A stretch of 64,000 nt of DNA from Azadirachta indica (lineage: Eukaryota; Streptophyta; Magnoliopsida; Sapindales; Meliaceae), in contig CM040449.1 of assembly GCA_022749755.1 (NCBI GenBank), positions 15,224,363-15,288,362 on the forward strand, read 5' to 3'. The notes beneath the pieces were generated by a model. It was not told the origin of the DNA, ran no database searches, and saw only the letters and a program-made list of their open reading frames with translations. Of this stretch, positions 60,165-64,000 are shown in pieces. Position 1 is the stretch's first letter. Each line of letters starts with the position of its first letter. Position numbers and translations under genes: made by a program.

Positions 60165-60875
60165 AACTTCTGGGTTTTAATCCAAAATGCCATTTTTCTG
60201 ACATTCAAAATCTAAAATGCTATTGAAACAAAATTCTAACAAAAAATGCCATCTTAACAAAAATGCCCTTATATTATGCCATGCCCTTTAATTAGCAAAA
60301 ATACTAATCTTTTCGTAAAAAATATGTGAAAATTTTCCATTTTGGAATGACTTAGTTGTTAAAAAGGTTTGGGATTATGATTTGTGAATTATTGAATGAA
60401 CAATAAGTTGATAGTATGTGATTTAGCAAAAATTATTAAAAAACAGACTTCGCGATAAACTCACGTTACTTTCAAGCATCGTTCAACTTGAAAGTACATT
60501 TCTGCCTAACTCAAAATCATATGTTGTGCTCGCTCAAAAGTACTACATCCATGAAACTATTACTTTCAAGTTTAGGCAAAATTAAAATTTTAAGTTAATA
60601 TAAATTTCAATTTTGAGTTACATGTTTAATGCACGGTTTCAAATTAAGGCAAATTTTTACTTTCGAGTTGATTGTATATTTTCACTTTCGAGTTACATAT
60701 TTAATGCACAATATCCAGTTTATGGAATAAAAACAATAGTTTTGAGTTTTTTAGTACTCGAAAGTATAGTTTTTATAACAGAAGGGCATTTTTGTCACAA
60801 AGCAGGGAAATGTGATATTTTATAATGTTGAGTGTGAAAAGGGATATTTTGGATTAAAATGCTAAATTTTTTAAG
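60165..60875. repeat. Fold-back MITE-like element upstream of ASHH1
   Basis: Left GTTTTAATCCAAAATGCCAT and, on minus from 60,870, ATTTTAATCCAAAATATCCC start inverted arms of about 100-110 bp. Both end inward at (A/G)ACAAAAATGCCCTT. The interior has six copies of ACTTTC(G/A)AG(TT) or its complement and a direct duplication GAGTTACAT(G/A)TTTAATGCAC (60,614 and 60,689). Mutator-type MITE is plausible from the long inverted ends. Target duplication unclear. Confidence 0.6.
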
Positions 60876-61590
60876 AATTTTCATCTAAGTCCCTAATAAT
60901 TTATATTTCTTAAAAAAGTGTAATTTTTAATTTGAATAGATAAGCCCTTATATATTGAAATGGCAAGATTACCCTTATTGCTCAATTTTGATCTTCGTTT
61001 TAAGTGTGTGTTTTTGTCATTTCAATAAATGGTCATAACCTTTTCAATATAAATGGACAAACTATATTTTTATTTAATGAGAATGAAATGTATGTTGAAG
61101 TATGAACAACTACTTAATTTTATACAATTTTTTATAACGTTTGTTAATTATTAAATAAATTCATTTTCAATCGTGAAAATTAAATTAAATTTACATAATT
61201 AATAAATAATATACATGTAAGATGAAATCTCAACTATTTAAAAAATAATTTAATATGTTAGTCTTACGGCTTATAATCCATTGTTTTAATGATAATAAAT
61301 ATTGATATTCTTATCTAACTACATTTTTCTTGTAGTATTTATTGTTATATTTTTATTATGAAGAATTGAAATGCAAATTGAAGATTTAAAAAACATCCAA
61401 AATTAAGGCATTCATGAAAAACAATAATAAAACCTTGAGAGAATTGAAGAGAAGATTTGAAGCACTGAAGATACAAGAATTAGATGATTTTTTATTTATA
61501 ATATGTCTTTGAAATTGAATATTGATTTGCATTTAATAGTTCAAAATTCTTTTTTTATCAAATTACATTAAACATGTTTAATGATTTTTA
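60876..61590. other. AT-rich intergenic DNA, nothing recognised
   Basis: No gene, RNA or clear repeat seen. Confidence 0.45.
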
Positions 61591-61599
61591 AAAAACTAA

Positions 61600-62640
61600 T
61601 ATGGCTATGTGATTTTGATGTGAACATATTGAGTATATGAAAATAGCAATAAGTTTTGGAGGACCAAAATGCAAGATTTTGAAACTTGAAATTGGACTAA
61701 AATGTACAATTTTCAAAGCTACAAATAGTATCCATAAATAGTAAACAGTGCTCGATTGATCAACCCTACCAACCCGATCGACTGATTTCCTAGGTTTTCG
61801 ATTCTCACTTTTATGTTTTTGCTTCGGTTGACCCATTAGAGGCCGAATGCCTCTCAAATCAACTTAAGCACATGGTTGACTAAGTTGACTTATCAGATCA
61901 ACTGACTTTCTAGAAATTCAATTTTTACCCTTTTTAACGACTAGCAATTGCTAATTTTCTAACTTTAACTATAAATACTAGTTTAAACTCGTTTGGAATA
62001 ACTCTTGCACATTTAGGAAAAGAGCTTTCATTCGCAAAATAAACATCAAATTCATTACACAATCCAGCTTTTCAATTGTATTATTCTTTGAAGAGAGTGT
62101 TCTTTACTTTTCTTGATAAAATTATTTTATCAAGGTATATTTATTGAAATTCTTGAAAGGCTAAGTGTAAGGGAAACACAGTTGTTGTGAGGTTTGAGTG
62201 ACACTTTTCAATCACTTACTTGTAGAGATTGAAGAGGCACTCCATCAAGTTCTTTTGGTGTAAGGTTTCAGGGGCATTCAAAAGTGTATTTGGAATTATA
62301 TTTGCTTGCCTTAGGATCTGAAGGCACGATTAATGGAATCCTCAAGTGCATTGGCTTAGAGGTGTGGACATAGGCTAGAGTTTATCGAACAATGTAAATA
62401 TCATTGTGTTTGATTTGTCTCTTTACACTCTAATTTACTATTTATATTTATATTTGTTACACACACTATTCTCACACTTAAAACTTAAATTGTTGGCATT
62501 TATATATTGGTGATTATGATTATATACTAAATTTATTGTATTACACTTTAGAAGGATTTGAATTGCTTGGTGTTGGTTATAGGATTGTTTTAAATTTGTT
62601 AAAATCATTAAAAACCCAATTCACCCCCTCCTTTTAGGTT
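61600..62640 (+). repeat. LTR-like segment (copia/SIRE-type style), probably solo
   Basis: Less AT-rich, with repeated TTGAC(T/C)(A/C)A/GATCGACTG-type words (61,750-61,910), a TATA box ACTATAAATACT near 61,968 and the ending AACCCAATTCACCCCCTCC near 62,610. This ending and word style are seen in LTRs of plant Ty1/copia SIRE/Maximus-like elements. No primer-binding site or internal ORF follows, so it is a solo LTR or truncated. Boundaries approximate. Confidence 0.4.
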
Positions 62641-62911
62641 GCCTTAATGTTATTTTATAATAGTATGTAAATAATGTATTATTATACATGGACGGATCAG
62701 TGTTCCTTAACTTTACACAATTTCTTAAATCATATATATACCATTGAATGCATCTTGCATGTGCATTAATTACTAAATATTAATTGTGTATGAATTACAT
62801 GAATTAAATTTAATCTCAACAATTAAAAAGTGCTTAGATCTATTATTATAAAAATGAAATGTAATAAATTGTGTAAAATTAAGAGGTTATTGATCATTCT
62901 ACTATATATTT

Positions 62912-63729
62912 TTAGGAAGGAATATCTTGATGCTAATAAAGCCCAATGCCAGGGAATACTAGGATTGTTTCAGTTAAATTGAATAGGCCAAGTAATGGTA
63001 TAGTTCGCCTCAGGGAAACCCATGCAATATCCCAAGGCAAATTTGTGCCGACAGCAGATGGTTAGATTAGCCTAATTCCAGATATTGGGTTGGGTAAGAG
63101 GAAGATTTCACCTCGAACATTCATGAAAATAATCACCAACGAGAAACTTGGAGGGATATTATAAGTATCACCGCCTGAGGCCCCATTTATCATAAAGTTC
63201 ACCTTGTGGTTATCTGCTACCCAGGTGATGTGGACAACATTCCTTAGAAAGTCTCATCACAATTACCCAACATCCAGATATCTTGGAAGAAGACTTGCTC
63301 TTAGTTTGTAGAAGTTGTGAACTTGGAAGGAAAAGGCAAAGTCCCACCTCGTGAGATTTTCTAGAAAGGAACCAGTCATAATCGAGTACCGAGAATCTTA
63401 CGAAATGGTTGCCCAAAACCCTATTTTCTATAAAAATCTCAGTAATTTGACTCCTTATCTAAGTTTGACGTGAGTGGACTCAAATTAAACATATAAAAGG
63501 TGAGCAATCAAAGAAATAGGTACGTTGAATTTCTTTACTCTTACCCAAAATTTATCAAATTCTTGTCTTATTGATTTTCTTTCTAGAAAAAACCATCTTT
63601 GACTTAAGCTTTAGAAGGTTTATGCCAAGAAATTAGCTTTCCTTAAATTGTGTTTCTTTTTGCAAGTCCATCCACAGCACAATAGAGGATTCATTGTTGG
63701 ATATTGGATTTTCAAAATTCTGCATCAAT
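62912..63729 (+). repeat. 5' LTR of a second Tat-type Ty3/gypsy element
   Basis: Homologous, in opposite orientation, to the LTR at 45,421-46,005. Shared points are TTTTTAGGAAGGAATATCTTGATGC at its start, GTGGTTATCTGCTACCC, CTTTGACTTAAGCTTTAGAAGG and CTTTTTGCAAGTCCAT. It ends at GCATCA. A TATA box (CATATAAAAGG) lies near 63,490. It is about 820 bp; the start is approximate. Confidence 0.65.
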
Positions 63730-64000
63730 AGTTGGCACCTTTTGTAAGGAACTGGACAAGAAGCCATTCAAATTCAAGTTTCTCTCAATACTTATAGTCT
63801 AGACAGGAAAATGACTATAAAAGATGGTCATCCCTCTAGGAGACAACCATAAAAAAGGATTAGCTATGAAGAAATCAAAAGATCTACGTTCTATTGTAGA
63901 TGAGCATAAGGAAGAGTACCCACGTCGTGAGGATTCTTACTCGAAGTCAAATTCTAATTTACAGTAACCTGTCTAAGGTGCTTTATGCCCAGAAAAGAGG
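63730..64000 (+). mobile_element. Start of the internal region of the Tat-type element (runs off window)
   Basis: Directly after the LTR, TTGGCACCTTTTGTAAGGAA (63,732-63,751) lines up with the TTGGCGCCGTCTGTGGGAA-type primer-binding region of Tat elements. After it, a gag-like start is broken by a stop within about 12 codons of the ATG near 63,810. The rest lies beyond the window. Confidence 0.55.

Overview
This is a gene-poor, AT-rich stretch of a plant nuclear chromosome, most likely a eudicot. The evidence is a spliced SET-domain gene with GT-AG introns and plant-specific orthology, a plant receptor-like kinase, endogenous plant pararetrovirus (Caulimoviridae) copies, and many plant-type TE relics (hAT, Mutator-like, Ty3/gypsy Tat-type, MITE-like hairpins). 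The species cannot be resolved from the sequence alone. No ribosome binding sites, operons, CRISPR arrays or tRNA genes are seen.

Only two host genes are clear. A single-exon, minus-strand gene at 13,470-14,600 encodes a 376-residue membrane-anchored Ser/Thr kinase with no extracellular domain. A nine-exon, minus-strand gene at 52,896-59,766 encodes a histone methyltransferase of the ASHH1/SDG26 type (AWS, SET and post-SET domains). Its last exon appears to have lost one base, so the conserved C-terminal tail lies out of frame.

Layout: 1-13 kb holds three fold-back elements, small MITE-like repeats and a 2.3-kb hAT-like element (8,767-11,070) nested inside an older dispersed repeat. 13-16 kb holds the kinase and an upstream GC-rich, promoter-like island, with a MITE copy between them. 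16.7-20 kb holds a decayed retrotransposon antisense-ORF remnant. 20-23.8 kb has little recognisable. 23.8-26.2 kb is a run of one dispersed repeat family. 26.7-37.15 kb is a rearranged cluster of endogenous caulimovirid sequence: A on minus, a nearly genome-length B on plus, C on plus, D on minus. It is flanked by ~580-bp direct repeats. 37.7-39.45 kb is a degenerate tandem array. 39.9-46.0 kb is a minus-oriented Tat-type Ty3/gypsy element with LTRs, an integrase C-terminal remnant and an antisense gag-like ORF. 48.1-49.2 kb is a hairpin whose arms carry tRNA-like Pol III box motifs. 50,049-51,683 is a Mutator-like element with a perfect 9-bp target duplication. 52.7-59.8 kb is the ASHH1 gene. 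60.1-64 kb holds another fold-back element with a clustered 11-bp motif, a solo-LTR-like segment and the 5' end of a second Tat-type element that runs off the window.

No complete new gene system is evident. The items most worth a second look are: the inverted arrangement of the viral copies, in which a viral promoter could drive a self-folding transcript; the ASHH1 frameshift; the hairpin with paired tRNA-like boxes; the Mutator-like element with possible captured sequence; and the truncated kinase with a MITE in its upstream region.
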